DNA of 64,000 nucleotides from contig CAIVZR010000028.1 of assembly GCA_903910445.1 (NCBI GenBank), positions 1-64,000 of the forward strand, read 5' to 3'. The translations under genes and the position numbers were made by a program. The DNA is from an uncultured Bacteroidota bacterium (GTDB lineage: Bacteria; Bacteroidota; Bacteroidia; UKL13-3). Of the stretch, positions 16,724-25,663 are shown one piece after another; within the stretch, counting starts at the first letter, position 1, and each line of letters opens with the position of its first letter. The notes beneath the pieces are model-generated. The model had not been told where the DNA came from. It was given only the letters and a program-made list of their open reading frames with translations, and did no database searches.

Positions 16724-17316
16724 TAAAAGTAGAGTTTATGATTTATGATTTCAACCTTATCTTGTTCTTGCATTTTTATTAATGTTCGAATTACTGTTTC
16801 TACTCTTAACCCCGTTAGGTTGGCAATTTCTTGACGAGTGAAAGGAATGAGTATTCTTTCCTTTGGACTTCCATTTTTCTTTTTGGTAACATTTAAAAAG
16901 CTAAGAATTCGGGATTCAGGCGGGTTATTAGTTATATCTCTTACTGTTGTTGATTTACTGAAAATTCTACGTGCGAATTCAACCAAGAATTGTTTTTGCA
17001 ACGATGGATACTCATCTAATATTTTCATAAAATCGTCAGCGGCAATTCTAATAATTACAGAATATTTTACAGCAACAGCTGATGCTGGATAAGGTTCTTT
17101 GATAAAGATAGGGGGCTCTCCGAAACTACTTCCATCATAGAAAACCCCTTGAGTAAATTCCTTACCATCGTTATTAATATTGTACATTTTTACTTCTCCA
17201 CTAATAATTTGATAGTATCTCCGAGCCTCCGTACCCTCTTCAAAAATGAGTTCCCCTTTTTCAAAGTTTTTTATGGCTGCTCCCCATGCTAACAAAATGT
17301 CAATGTCAATCTGCAT
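16723..17316 (-). CDS. Crp/Fnr-family transcriptional regulator
   Basis: 197 residues: a cyclic-nucleotide-binding-like beta-roll (about 10-110; GELIFEEGTEARRYYQIISG, SFGEPPIF), dimerisation helix (~100-125) and a winged HTH (160-181) with recognition helix LRVETVIRTL. The VE-x-x-x-R spacing is like Fnr. There are no cysteines at all, so it cannot hold an Fnr-type iron-sulfur cluster; a DNR/NnrR-like NO or heme sensor is more likely. It is the obvious candidate to bind the two TTATGA-type palindromes nearby. I find no copy of that palindrome in front of this gene, so it is probably not autoregulated through it. Confidence 0.92.
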   Translation of the reverse strand: MQIDIDILLAWGAAIKNFEKGELIFEEGTEARRYYQIISGEVKMYNINNDGKEFTQGVFYDGSSFGEPPIFIKEPYPASAVAVKYSVIIRIAADDFMKILDEYPSLQKQFLVEFARRIFSKSTTVRDITNNPPESRILSFLNVTKKKNGSPKERILIPFTRQEIANLTGLRVETVIRTLIKMQEQDKVEIINHKLYF

Positions 17317-17488
17317 ATTTGATACTTTGTTCTGATTAAAAAGAGTGAAAAATTTGGTTCATTGAAGTATACCGCAAAGGAAGTACAAATATTTAGAAAT
17401 TACTGGGCTAAATGACAAATCTATTTACGGCCTTTATTTTGTAACTTTCCCTACATTTACACGTTATATTAGTAGGCAGTAATTATTG

Positions 17489-20275
17489 ATGAATATATTC
17501 CCAAGACTTTTTATTTTCCTTCTGGTTTTTGTGCTAACGCCCTCGTACTTAAATGCGCAGCGCGGAGTAGTAAATGGCATTGTAAAGGATACGACTTCCT
17601 ACCCACGTGTGGCCAATGCCACTGCATTAGTCATTTCCGCCAAGGATTCAATATTGCAGAAATTCACCCATACACAAAAGGATGGTAGCTTTAAACTAGT
17701 TGGAGTTCCTTATGGAAATTATATCCTCATTATTTCGCATCCTAATTTTGGAGATTATACGGAGGAGATTACCCTTTCTGATTCAATAAAAATAATTTCC
17801 AAAGATTTTTTCCTAGTACAGAAAAGTATTCTGATAAACGAAGTGCTCATTCAACGCCAGCGTGATGTAAAAATTAATGGAGATACAACAGAGTTTAATG
17901 CCAACAATTATAAACTCTTAGAAAATGCCAGTGCAGAGGATCTATTAAAATTATTGCCAGGAATAAAAGTAGATAAGGACGGAAAAGTAACTGCATATGG
18001 GGAAGCGGTAAATAAAGTATATGTTGATGGAGAGGAGTTTTTTGGCGAGGATCCAACCTTGGCCACCAAAAATATCAGAGCCGAAATGATTGATAAAGTT
18101 CAAGTTTATGATAAGAAGACGGATCAGGAAACAATTACAGGAGTGGATGATGGAGAGAAGAATACTGTAATTAACCTAAAACTTAAAGATGAGTTTAAAA
18201 AGGGTTTTTTTGGCAAGGTGTATTCAAGAGCCGGCATGCCTAATAGCTTTGATAATGGTGCCATGATAAATATCTTCAACAACAAGCAAAAACTATCTGC
18301 GTATGTAACCCAATCGAATATTGGAGGTAATAGTTTAAGCTGGAGCGATCGTAAAAATTATAGTGCAAGCGATAACAATACTGTTTATGAAGATGGATAC
18401 ATGTATACTTACTACTCTAGCGAAGATGATATTCTTGATGGTGATGAAGGAGTGAGTAATTCTATCAATGGTGGTACTAATTACTCAAACAAGTTTATGA
18501 AGGAGAAACTCGGATTGAACGCAAGTTATAGTTTTAATAGCGGTAACCGTGACATCTTGAGGACCACCAATACTCGACAATCCATCAATGACTCTGTTTA
18601 CCTGAAGAATGATTCCGAACAATATCATGCTTCGTTAAAATTGCATACACCTTCAGCGCGATTAGTGTTTGATTTGGATTCGAATAATAAACTAACCTAT
18701 TCTGTAACAGCCAAAATCAAGGAAGTAAAACTCCAAGGAGGATATTATAGTGAGACGCTCAACAGCCAATTTGATTCGGTAAATAATAGTGAAAGGAGTA
18801 TTGATCAAAACACACAAACCACCAATTTTTCTCAGTCGTTGTTATTATCGCATAAGTTTAGGCATATTGGACGCACACTATCAATAAATGCCAGCCTTGA
18901 TATAAATAATTCGGCTAAGACTAAGTATGTGAATACCCGACAACAATATTATAATGGAGGTTTATTATCAAGGAAGGATACTCTTAATCAAAAAAACGAT
19001 CAAGATATGGCTGCCCTAACTACAAGTGTAAAAGTATCATATACCGAATCGCTTGGTAAAAAATGGCTACTAGAACTTCATTATAAACCGACATTTGCAA
19101 CAAGCAGTTCAGCAATATTTTCAAAAGTAAAAGACCCTATTGGAGAATACACTTTATCACTAGATACATTAAGTAATCAATTTGAATTCAATTTCAACAA
19201 GCACGAAACAGGATTTAGCCTTCGATACACGAATAAAAAATTAAATGGTTCTATTTCTATTAACGACGAATTGGGTGAACAGCAGCGCATCGACTTGTTA
19301 AATAGTATCAACAATAAAAGCCTTAATTATAATGCAATTAATCCATCGTTACAATTGCGATATACCTTTTCTAACAATATGAATTTGCATTTAAGGTATT
19401 CTGGGAATAATCAACAACCCCAAATAAATCAATTACAACCGATCAAAGATTACTCAAACCCTCTAAGTATTAACATTGGTAACCCAACGTTAATTGCAGC
19501 TTATGAGCATCGTTTGAATGTTTTTGTACATAAGTACAGTGTTCAGCATAGCAAGTATTTTTATGCAAATATTAGTTACAATTTAACACAGCGTGATTTC
19601 ACTCAAAAGAGCACCTTTAGTAACGAAGGAATAACCCGGTATATGACCATTAATGGCGATAATACATCGGGAATAAGCGTGTGGTCGACGATAGGAAGAA
19701 GCATTTTAAAGGATCTTCTTCGTGTTTCAATAGAATATAGCTTCTATACTAACAATGGTAATAATATAGTAAACGACGTAAAGAATAGAAGCTTTAACGC
19801 TCAGAATTCTATTGGTTGTGAATTTGAATATTCAATAGAAAAAGTGCTCAATGTGAGTCTGAAATACAATTTATCTTATGGCACAAATAAAAACGTAGGA
19901 ACGATTACCACCGCTACGAATATCACTGGGAATTCAATTGGAACTTCGGGAAAGTATAACTTTTTGAAACACTTTTATTTCGCATGGGATTATTCCTATA
20001 ATAGAAACCAAAGTAATACCGCTACAGCAGCTCCGTATACTACTCACATGTTGGAAGCCAATGGAGGATACAAACTCTTTAAGAATAAGGGAGAATTGGG
20101 GTTGGTAGGCTACAACCTATTAAATCAGAATAATGGCTATAATTTATATCAAAGTGCTTCAACAATTACTCGTTCACAGCATAATGTATTAGGGAGATAT
20201 TTTATGATTTCATTTACCTATAATTTTTCAAACAAAGGAGGCATTCAAAAGAACGGAGATGATGATGACTATTAA
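17489..20275 (+). CDS. TonB-receptor-like outer membrane beta-barrel protein with carboxypeptidase-regulatory domain
   Basis: 928 residues from the ATG at 17489 (a TTG directly before it is also open). A signal peptide ends near YLNAQ, then a CarboxypepD_reg-like domain (~25-110; GVPYGNYILIISHPNFGDY), a plug-like region (LLENASAEDLLKLLPGIKVD, VNKVYVDGEEFFGEDPTLAT) and a large C-terminal barrel rich in alternating strands. This is the outer membrane beta-barrel (OMP_b-brl_3) family of Bacteroidota, related to TonB-dependent receptors but without a clear TonB box. The last bases overlap a GLPGLI-family gene, a pairing common in this phylum. Substrate unknown. Confidence 0.9.
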   Translation: MNIFPRLFIFLLVFVLTPSYLNAQRGVVNGIVKDTTSYPRVANATALVISAKDSILQKFTHTQKDGSFKLVGVPYGNYILIISHPNFGDYTEEITLSDSIKIISKDFFLVQKSILINEVLIQRQRDVKINGDTTEFNANNYKLLENASAEDLLKLLPGIKVDKDGKVTAYGEAVNKVYVDGEEFFGEDPTLATKNIRAEMIDKVQVYDKKTDQETITGVDDGEKNTVINLKLKDEFKKGFFGKVYSRAGMPNSFDNGAMINIFNNKQKLSAYVTQSNIGGNSLSWSDRKNYSASDNNTVYEDGYMYTYYSSEDDILDGDEGVSNSINGGTNYSNKFMKEKLGLNASYSFNSGNRDILRTTNTRQSINDSVYLKNDSEQYHASLKLHTPSARLVFDLDSNNKLTYSVTAKIKEVKLQGGYYSETLNSQFDSVNNSERSIDQNTQTTNFSQSLLLSHKFRHIGRTLSINASLDINNSAKTKYVNTRQQYYNGGLLSRKDTLNQKNDQDMAALTTSVKVSYTESLGKKWLLELHYKPTFATSSSAIFSKVKDPIGEYTLSLDTLSNQFEFNFNKHETGFSLRYTNKKLNGSISINDELGEQQRIDLLNSINNKSLNYNAINPSLQLRYTFSNNMNLHLRYSGNNQQPQINQLQPIKDYSNPLSINIGNPTLIAAYEHRLNVFVHKYSVQHSKYFYANISYNLTQRDFTQKSTFSNEGITRYMTINGDNTSGISVWSTIGRSILKDLLRVSIEYSFYTNNGNNIVNDVKNRSFNAQNSIGCEFEYSIEKVLNVSLKYNLSYGTNKNVGTITTATNITGNSIGTSGKYNFLKHFYFAWDYSYNRNQSNTATAAPYTTHMLEANGGYKLFKNKGELGLVGYNLLNQNNGYNLYQSASTITRSQHNVLGRYFMISFTYNFSNKGGIQKNGDDDDY

Positions 20276-20993
20276 TAGAATCATTTTAGCAAAGATTTTA
20301 ATTATGTGCTCTGTGATGGGTTATGCCCAAAATTTCATAAACAAGGGGGTTATAACCTATGAGCGTAAGGTACAAATACATAAAGTGTTGGAAGGTAATT
20401 CATGGGCTAAAAACAATATCGAAAGCTTCCCCAAGTTTTACGTTTCCACCTTCGATTTGAAATTCAATCATGATACATCCATCTATACGAAAACCAGTGA
20501 GGATGATCAAAAAAGTGGCTCTTGGGCTGTTTATTCTAAGGACAATGAAATTATAACCTTTTTTGCATTTGAACAAAACATTGTAAAACGCGCTATTTAT
20601 AGTGATGTTTATACTGTAAAAGATTCCTTGCCAAAGATAAACTGGAAACTAGTTAACGAAACAAGAATGATTGCAGGCATTGAATGCAAGAAGGCTACTG
20701 CCATCATTAATGACTCTATTTTTGTAGTTGCATTTTATTCTGAAAGAATTCAAATTAGCGGTGGCCCAGAGCAATTCAATGGCTTGCCCGGAATGATTTT
20801 AGGAGTTGTAGTTCCGAGATTGCACGTTAGTTATTATGCTCAAAAGGTAACTTCAATGGAAAATCAAACGACACCCATGCCCAAGCAGAAGAAACAAAGT
20901 ATGACCCGAAAGGAGTTTGAAGAAATGGTAATGAAGAACATGAAATGGGCCTTTACCAATTCAGGCATAGGAGTCTTATATTTGTTCCTATAA
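20259..20993 (+). CDS. GLPGLI family exported protein
   Basis: 244 residues; three in-frame ATGs at 20259, 20262 and 20265 are equally possible starts, preceded by a purine-rich ACGGAG. A signal peptide ends at MGYAQ. The family signature appears as FNGLPGMILGV (residue ~175), following the usual RMIAGIECKKA and AFYSERIQISGGPE. It overlaps the upstream barrel gene by 17 bases, so the two are made together. GLPGLI proteins are secreted, of unknown function, and are often paired with TonB-like barrels; an accessory role in uptake or envelope maintenance is inference. Confidence 0.9.
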   Translation: MMMTINRIILAKILIMCSVMGYAQNFINKGVITYERKVQIHKVLEGNSWAKNNIESFPKFYVSTFDLKFNHDTSIYTKTSEDDQKSGSWAVYSKDNEIITFFAFEQNIVKRAIYSDVYTVKDSLPKINWKLVNETRMIAGIECKKATAIINDSIFVVAFYSERIQISGGPEQFNGLPGMILGVVVPRLHVSYYAQKVTSMENQTTPMPKQKKQSMTRKEFEEMVMKNMKWAFTNSGIGVLYLFL

Positions 20994-21001
20994 AATAGGA
21001 A

Positions 21002-21538
21002 ATGGATATCAAGGAAGCCTTGCTCCAGGAGCATAGTAAACGTCAAACAATAGCCATAGCTAATTATATTGGCAACAATTCAACACGGTTTAATGCATTA
21101 ATGAAGCTTGTTTTAGGCAATGAACCACTTTTAGTACAACGTGGTTATTGGGTATTAGGTTATTGCGCAGAGGATCACCCAGGGCTATTTAAGAACCATA
21201 TTGAAGCATTACTAGAGCACTTATCAAAAGTTGGAATTCACAATGCTGTAAAACGCAATACACTGAAAGTATTTCAATTTATTAAAGTCCCAGATAAAAT
21301 GCTTGGTGCTGTGGTAGATATTTGTTTTGGCTATTTGTATAGTGCGAGTGAAGCAATTGCTGTAAAATCCCTAAGTATTAATTTGTTGATTGATACTTGT
21401 ATGAGATATCCAGAACTAAAGGAGGAACTCATACCGTTATTACATGAATTATCTACCCATGAGGCACCGGCCATTTTGGCAAGTACTCGCAATGGAATAG
21501 CATTATTAAATAAACAAATCAAAAAGCAAACACTTTAA
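21002..21538 (+). CDS. HEAT-like helical repeat protein, unknown function
   Basis: 178 residues, no signal peptide, all-helical. The chain falls into HEAT-like helical pairs (for example RFNALMKLVLGNEPLLVQRG then WVLGYCAEDHPGLFKNHIEAL, and ASEAIAVKSLSINLLIDTC then PELKEELIPLLHELS), suggesting a small alpha-solenoid binding a protein or nucleic acid partner in the cytoplasm. It lies eight bases after the GLPGLI gene and may be cotranscribed. Its stop codon lies inside the first copy of a 15-bp direct repeat. Confidence 0.75.
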   Translation: MDIKEALLQEHSKRQTIAIANYIGNNSTRFNALMKLVLGNEPLLVQRGYWVLGYCAEDHPGLFKNHIEALLEHLSKVGIHNAVKRNTLKVFQFIKVPDKMLGAVVDICFGYLYSASEAIAVKSLSINLLIDTCMRYPELKEELIPLLHELSTHEAPAILASTRNGIALLNKQIKKQTL

Positions 21539-21564
21539 ATTGTTAAGCACAAACACTTTAAATT
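21527..21564. repeat. 15-bp direct repeat spanning two convergent stop codons
   Basis: CAAACACTTTAAATT occurs at 21527-21541 and again at 21550-21564. The first copy holds the stop codon of the HEAT-like gene, the second overlaps the stop of the convergent gene. It looks like a small tandem duplication. Confidence 0.7.
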
Positions 21565-22391
21565 TTCACAAATCGAAAAGTAATCGTTTCTTTTGATGAA
21601 ATTATTTTTAGAAGATAAATACCAGGGTTTAAATCACCAACATCAATAGTTGGATTGGGAGCTACCGTTAATGATTTAAGAATATCTCCATGGAGGTTAT
21701 AAACTTTAATGGTAGCGTTATCTAAGAAATTAAGTTGAAGAGAAGAGGCTACGGGGTTTGGGAAAAAACTTAATATTGTTGCGTTAGATTCGGCAGGAAT
21801 TCCTGATGTTCCTGTACCTGCAATTGATAATGTTTTCGTATAAATTTCATCACCACTATTGGAGCTCGAGTGATTTGTTGCATTGAATGCAGCATATACT
21901 GTAGCAGTTCCAAAATTACCCGTAGGGGCTTTCCAATTAAATTGCCATGTTCCATTATTCGTTGCAAAATCAATTCCCCCTAATTTATGCATGATGTTTT
22001 TGCGATTTGCAGGGCCAAATAGCTGAGTAGAATCGGGAGATGTAATAATCATAGTACCTACGGCTGTACTATTGGTTCCGATGCCTCGCAAAACAATCGC
22101 TTCAAAACCATATCTGGTTTTAGTTCCTTCACTTACACGAAGTTTAATTGTATAAGTATGATTGGGTATATAGGAGGTAACAATATTTCCTAAAGAATCG
22201 AGACATAGGATAGCAGTAGATCCACCCCCACTATTGAGAGGGCTACCTGTATGACACCCGCCAACATTGCAGGTTTCATTTAGTGGTGGTTCACCTGCAA
22301 CCCCATAAGTTGGTCCACCAGCATTGGTATAGAGTTGGAAACTTATTAAGGAAAAGAGAATGATAAAACTTAAAACGACAATTTTGGGCAT
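21558..22391 (-). CDS. Choice-of-anchor V protein with T9SS sorting domain
   Basis: 277 residues from the ATG at 22391; a TTG at 22415 extends the frame but adds a poor N-terminus. After a signal peptide (VVLSFIILFSLISFQLYTNA) comes GGPTYGVAGEPPLNETCN, then a CNVGGCHTG motif resembling a heme-binding CxxCH except for spacing (C-N-V-G-G-C-H). Next is an immunoglobulin/reelin-like beta domain (choice-of-anchor V family) and from ~205 a C-terminal sorting domain (ILSFFPNPVASSLQLNF ... LNPGIYLLKI). The C-x4-CH arrangement may bind heme or metal. It should be exported by T9SS and surface-anchored. Confidence 0.85.
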   Translation of the reverse strand: MPKIVVLSFIILFSLISFQLYTNAGGPTYGVAGEPPLNETCNVGGCHTGSPLNSGGGSTAILCLDSLGNIVTSYIPNHTYTIKLRVSEGTKTRYGFEAIVLRGIGTNSTAVGTMIITSPDSTQLFGPANRKNIMHKLGGIDFATNNGTWQFNWKAPTGNFGTATVYAAFNATNHSSSNSGDEIYTKTLSIAGTGTSGIPAESNATILSFFPNPVASSLQLNFLDNATIKVYNLHGDILKSLTVAPNPTIDVGDLNPGIYLLKIISSKETITFRFVKI

Positions 22392-22438
22392 GACTTGTAT
22401 GAAATAGAAATGCAATAAAGGTTTAATTAACGAGAATA

Positions 22439-22470
22439 AAAAAACCCCTTCAGATTATGAAGGGGTTTTA
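22439..22470 (-). terminator. Terminator after the first DUF1573 gene
   Basis: Stem AAAACCCCTTCA (22441-22452) / TGAAGGGGTTTT (22458-22469), loop GATTA; perfect 12-bp pairing with A/T flanks. It separates the DUF1573 gene from the downstream T9SS gene on the same strand. Confidence 0.8.
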
Positions 22471-22488
22471 CAAAAATATTACAATATT

Positions 22489-23013
22489 TTAGTTTTTAGG
22501 TTGCTCTGGTACAACAACTGGTGAAGGTTGTTCAACAGGCTTCGCTTCAACAACACCAGTAATAGTTAATACTTTTGGTGAAGATTTAGCATTTGAAGTA
22601 ACAGTGATACTTTTTGTGAATGGTCCTGGACGGCCACTTGAATTATAAGAAGCAGTAATTGTTCCTGTTTTTCCAGGTGCAATTGGCTCATTGCTCCATT
22701 TTGGAGTAGTGCAACCGCAAGATGCTTGTACGTTGCTAATGATTAATGGCTCTTTTCCAGTATTTGTAAATTTGAATTCAAAAGTTGCTTGAGTTCCTTC
22801 AGGTACAGTACCGAAATCGTGACTTTCAGCTTCGAATAAAAAATCAGGTTGGGTAGAAGCTGGAGTAGCTGGAGTAGCTGGTACTGTTGCAGTAGTAGCT
22901 TTAGGTGCTGGAGTAGTAGCTGGCTTTTTAGGAGCCATTTTGTTTCCTGTTTGTGCGAATGTTACCATTGCTCCTAAAAGTATGGTAGCAATTGTTAGTG
23001 TGAACTTTTTCAT
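22489..23013 (-). CDS. DUF1573 exported protein (paralogue 1)
   Basis: 174 residues: signal peptide (cut near TFAQ), an Ala/Pro/Thr low-complexity linker (~25-55, encoded by GCT/GTA-type repeats), then a DUF1573 immunoglobulin-like domain with SHDFGTVPEGTQATFEFKFTN spread over ~21 residues, SCGCTTPKW and the strand SGRPGPFTKSITVTSNA. The tail is again Pro-rich. DUF1573 proteins are periplasmic or surface proteins of unknown function, abundant in Bacteroidota. A second copy lies immediately upstream, pointing to tandem duplication. A TACATTTG -7 element (23070-23063) precedes it. Confidence 0.9.
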   Translation of the reverse strand: MKKFTLTIATILLGAMVTFAQTGNKMAPKKPATTPAPKATTATVPATPATPASTQPDFLFEAESHDFGTVPEGTQATFEFKFTNTGKEPLIISNVQASCGCTTPKWSNEPIAPGKTGTITASYNSSGRPGPFTKSITVTSNAKSSPKVLTITGVVEAKPVEQPSPVVVPEQPKN

Positions 23014-23062
23014 GATGAGAGTAAATGATATTAAAATATGATGGAATAATTTATTTAGGTTT

Positions 23063-23070
23063 CAAATGTA
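23063..23070 (-). promoter_or_regulatory. -7 element upstream of DUF1573 paralogue 1
   Basis: TACATTTG on the minus strand is a perfect TAnnTTTG match, about 50 bases before the ATG. It shows the two DUF1573 genes can be transcribed separately. Confidence 0.45.
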
Positions 23071-23123
23071 AGTTATCCTTTTATTACTGAAATAGGGCTT
23101 AACATTATTTTACATTTATTGAA

Positions 23124-23606
23124 TTAATGAACTTCTTGAGGCCCAGCAATTACATTTCCTGAAATAATAAGTGTTACAACAGGTGAAATTGATGAGTTGG
23201 AAGTTACGGTGATTGATTTTGTAAATGCCCCCACACGGCCATGTGTAGCATATTTAACGATAACGGTACCACTTTTTCCAGGCATTACGGGTTCATGTGT
23301 AAAATCGCTTACGGTACAACTACAGCCGGGGCGTGCATCCGAAATAGTAAGTGGCTCCTTACCAATATTGTAAAAAGTGAAAACATAAATTGCATCTACT
23401 CCTTCAAACACTTCTTTAAAATCGTGTGAGGTGGAATCAAACTTAATTTCGGCTTTGTCGTAAATTATCGCAGGTGTAGTAGGTTTAACTTCCTTTTTTT
23501 TAGAGGCTGTTTTTACTTTTTCTTGTGATGTTTTGTTTTTGGTGTTTTGGGCATTTGATTGAAATGCAACAAAAACAACAAGGAGGGTTAGGAATAGGTG
23601 CTTCAT
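23124..23606 (-). CDS. DUF1573 exported protein (paralogue 2)
   Basis: 160 residues from the ATG at 23606; the frame opens at a TTG at 23636, but only the ATG gives a clean signal peptide (MKHLFLTLLVVFVAFQSNAQ). After a Lys-rich linker (~20-50) comes one DUF1573 domain: SHDFKEVFEGVDAIYVF, PGCSCTVSDFTHEPVMPGKSG, and VGAFTKSITVTSNSS. It aligns along its length with the gene downstream (the same C-x-C-T core and TKSITVTSN strand), so the two arose by duplication. No sorting domain or lipobox is present. Confidence 0.9.
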   Translation of the reverse strand: MKHLFLTLLVVFVAFQSNAQNTKNKTSQEKVKTASKKKEVKPTTPAIIYDKAEIKFDSTSHDFKEVFEGVDAIYVFTFYNIGKEPLTISDARPGCSCTVSDFTHEPVMPGKSGTVIVKYATHGRVGAFTKSITVTSNSSISPVVTLIISGNVIAGPQEVH

Positions 23607-23685
23607 ATAAATAAAATTGATAGGGCAAAAATGCAATGATTGAATGCAAACAGATGTTATTGTTAACAGCTATTAGTAAAGTATT

Positions 23686-25623
23686 TTATTGAATTACTCC
23701 AGCGTCTAAGGATTCGAACACGGAATTTTTGCTGATGAATTCTGGAACAATGATTTTCATTTTCGCCACGATACTATCATTATTCTGTGTTTTAAAGAGT
23801 TTTATTAAGTCTTCAAGTTCTCGATAGGCTTGCTCATATTTATAGCTTTGAACATGCGCAATCATTATTTTAGGATGATGTGTTGGGATTGTTTTTTCCT
23901 TGTCGTTAAGCAATTCTTCCTTCAATTTTTCTCCAGGCCGAAGTCCTGAAAATACAATTTGAATGTCCTTACCAAGTTCCATTCCAGCCAATTTAATCAT
24001 CTTACGTGCTAAATCTACGATACGAACACTTTCACCCATATCGAAGATTAAAATTTCACCGCCACGGCCAATGGCTCCTGCTTCTAATACCAATTGACAA
24101 GCTTCGGGAATGGTCATGAAATATCGAGTGATATCGGGGTGCGTGACGGTTACTGGCCCACCTTCTTTAATTTGTTTTTGAAAAACAGGAATTACAGAAC
24201 CGTTGGACCCAAGTACATTTCCAAATCGAGTAGTTACAAATTGGGTATAGGTAGTACCGCCAACTTTGAATAAATGTTCGTTTAATGATTGAATATAGAT
24301 TTCAGCTATTCGTTTACTGCATCCCATCACACTGGTAGGGTTCACCGCTTTGTCGGTACTTACAAAAACAAACTTTTCAATTCGAAAACGTACAGCTAGA
24401 TCGGCCACAACTTTGGTTCCGAAAACATTTGTATTTATGGCTTCACTGGGGTTATCTTCCATAAGCGGTACATGCTTATAGGCGGCGGCATGATATACAA
24501 CTTGTGGCTTGAAGGTGGCGAAAACATTTTCCATTCGCACTTCATTTCTTACATCAGCAACAACAATCTCAAATGCATTGAATCGTAATTTTTCCCTAAG
24601 TTCAATTTCCAATTCATAAAGAGGTGATTCTGCTTGATCGAGTAAGTAAATTTTTTCGGGATGGAAAAAGCGAAGTTGTCGTGCAATTTCGCTACCGATG
24701 CTACCACTAGCACCTGTAACTAAAACCCGCTTACCGCTTACTTCTCGGCTTATTATTTTTTTATCTAAGGTAATTTCGTCGCGATCTAATAAATCCTCAA
24801 TATTTACGTTTTGAAATTGTGCTAAGCTTAATTCTCCATTAATCCAGCGTTCCACACGAGGAACACTTTTTACAATTACTTTTAATTTCAGGCATAGCTC
24901 AATGATTTCTTTTTTGCGCTTAGGAGCTATATTTTGAACAGAAATTAAAATAGTATGTATTTTGTATTTTTCAATAACTTCTGTGATTGATTCTGATGTT
25001 GAGTGATAGATATTAATTCCTTCTACCTTTTTCCATGCTTTCTTTTCGTCATCATCTAGGAATGCTACAATTTTGTAGGATGATCTACTATCCTTATCCA
25101 AAGAGCGTTTGGTGATGATGCCAGATTCACCCGCGCCAAAGATGGCAATGTTTTCTTTGGGTTCGTGAGGGGAGCTACGATAGTAACTATAAAGTAATTT
25201 ATACGCGACCCTAGAGAATGCTAATGCCACTAGGGTTATGAAGAAATCAAGTAAGATAATACTGATTGGAATGTAAAGCTCAGGATTTTCGCTAACGAAG
25301 TAAACAACAAAATCGAAAGCAAGAATACTTGAGCTACTAATAAAGACTGCCGCCAATATTCTAATTGCATCACTAATACTTGTGTATCTAACCAAGCCTT
25401 GGTACATCCTGGTAAGTGCAAAGGCAAATATTTTGAAAAACAAAACCACTAACAGGGACTCCAATAACCACCCTGTACCATGGGGTTCAAAGGAAAAGTT
25501 TAAAATAATAAAGGTGATAAATACATACGAGAACGCGCATCACAAAACGTCAATCAGTAACACCACCCAACGAGGCGTGTGGTTAGTAGAAAATTTCAGA
25601 AAGAGTTTTTCTAGTGAAAACAT
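23686..25623 (-). pseudogene. CapD/FlaA1-type nucleotide-sugar 4,6-dehydratase interrupted by an in-frame TGA
   Basis: The family normally has four N-terminal membrane helices and a large Rossmann dehydratase domain acting on UDP-sugars for capsule, O-antigen or glycan synthesis. The normal start is visible: the ATG at 25623 is in frame and encodes the family N-terminus (TPRWVVLLIDVL), but codon 28 (25542-25540) is TGA. After it the frame continues perfectly (CAFSYVFITFIILNFSFEP) into 592 uninterrupted codons. Those contain GAGESG, VTGASGSIGSEIARQL, STDKAVNPTSVMG with CSK, and RFGNVLGS. Everything catalytic is intact; the stop falls in the first membrane helix, and the next start (a TTG at 25464) would drop part of the membrane region. 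It is a recent nonsense mutation or a sequence error. Confidence 0.85.
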
Positions 25624-25663
25624 TTTTTTAATTGCTTTTGCATTCAATGACAAATCTAGCCAT

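Noticed and set aside
25540-25542. Selenocysteine recoding of the in-frame TGA in the capD-like gene
   Set aside because: The family has no selenoproteins that I know of, the codon lies in a membrane helix rather than an active site, and no obvious SECIS-like hairpin follows.
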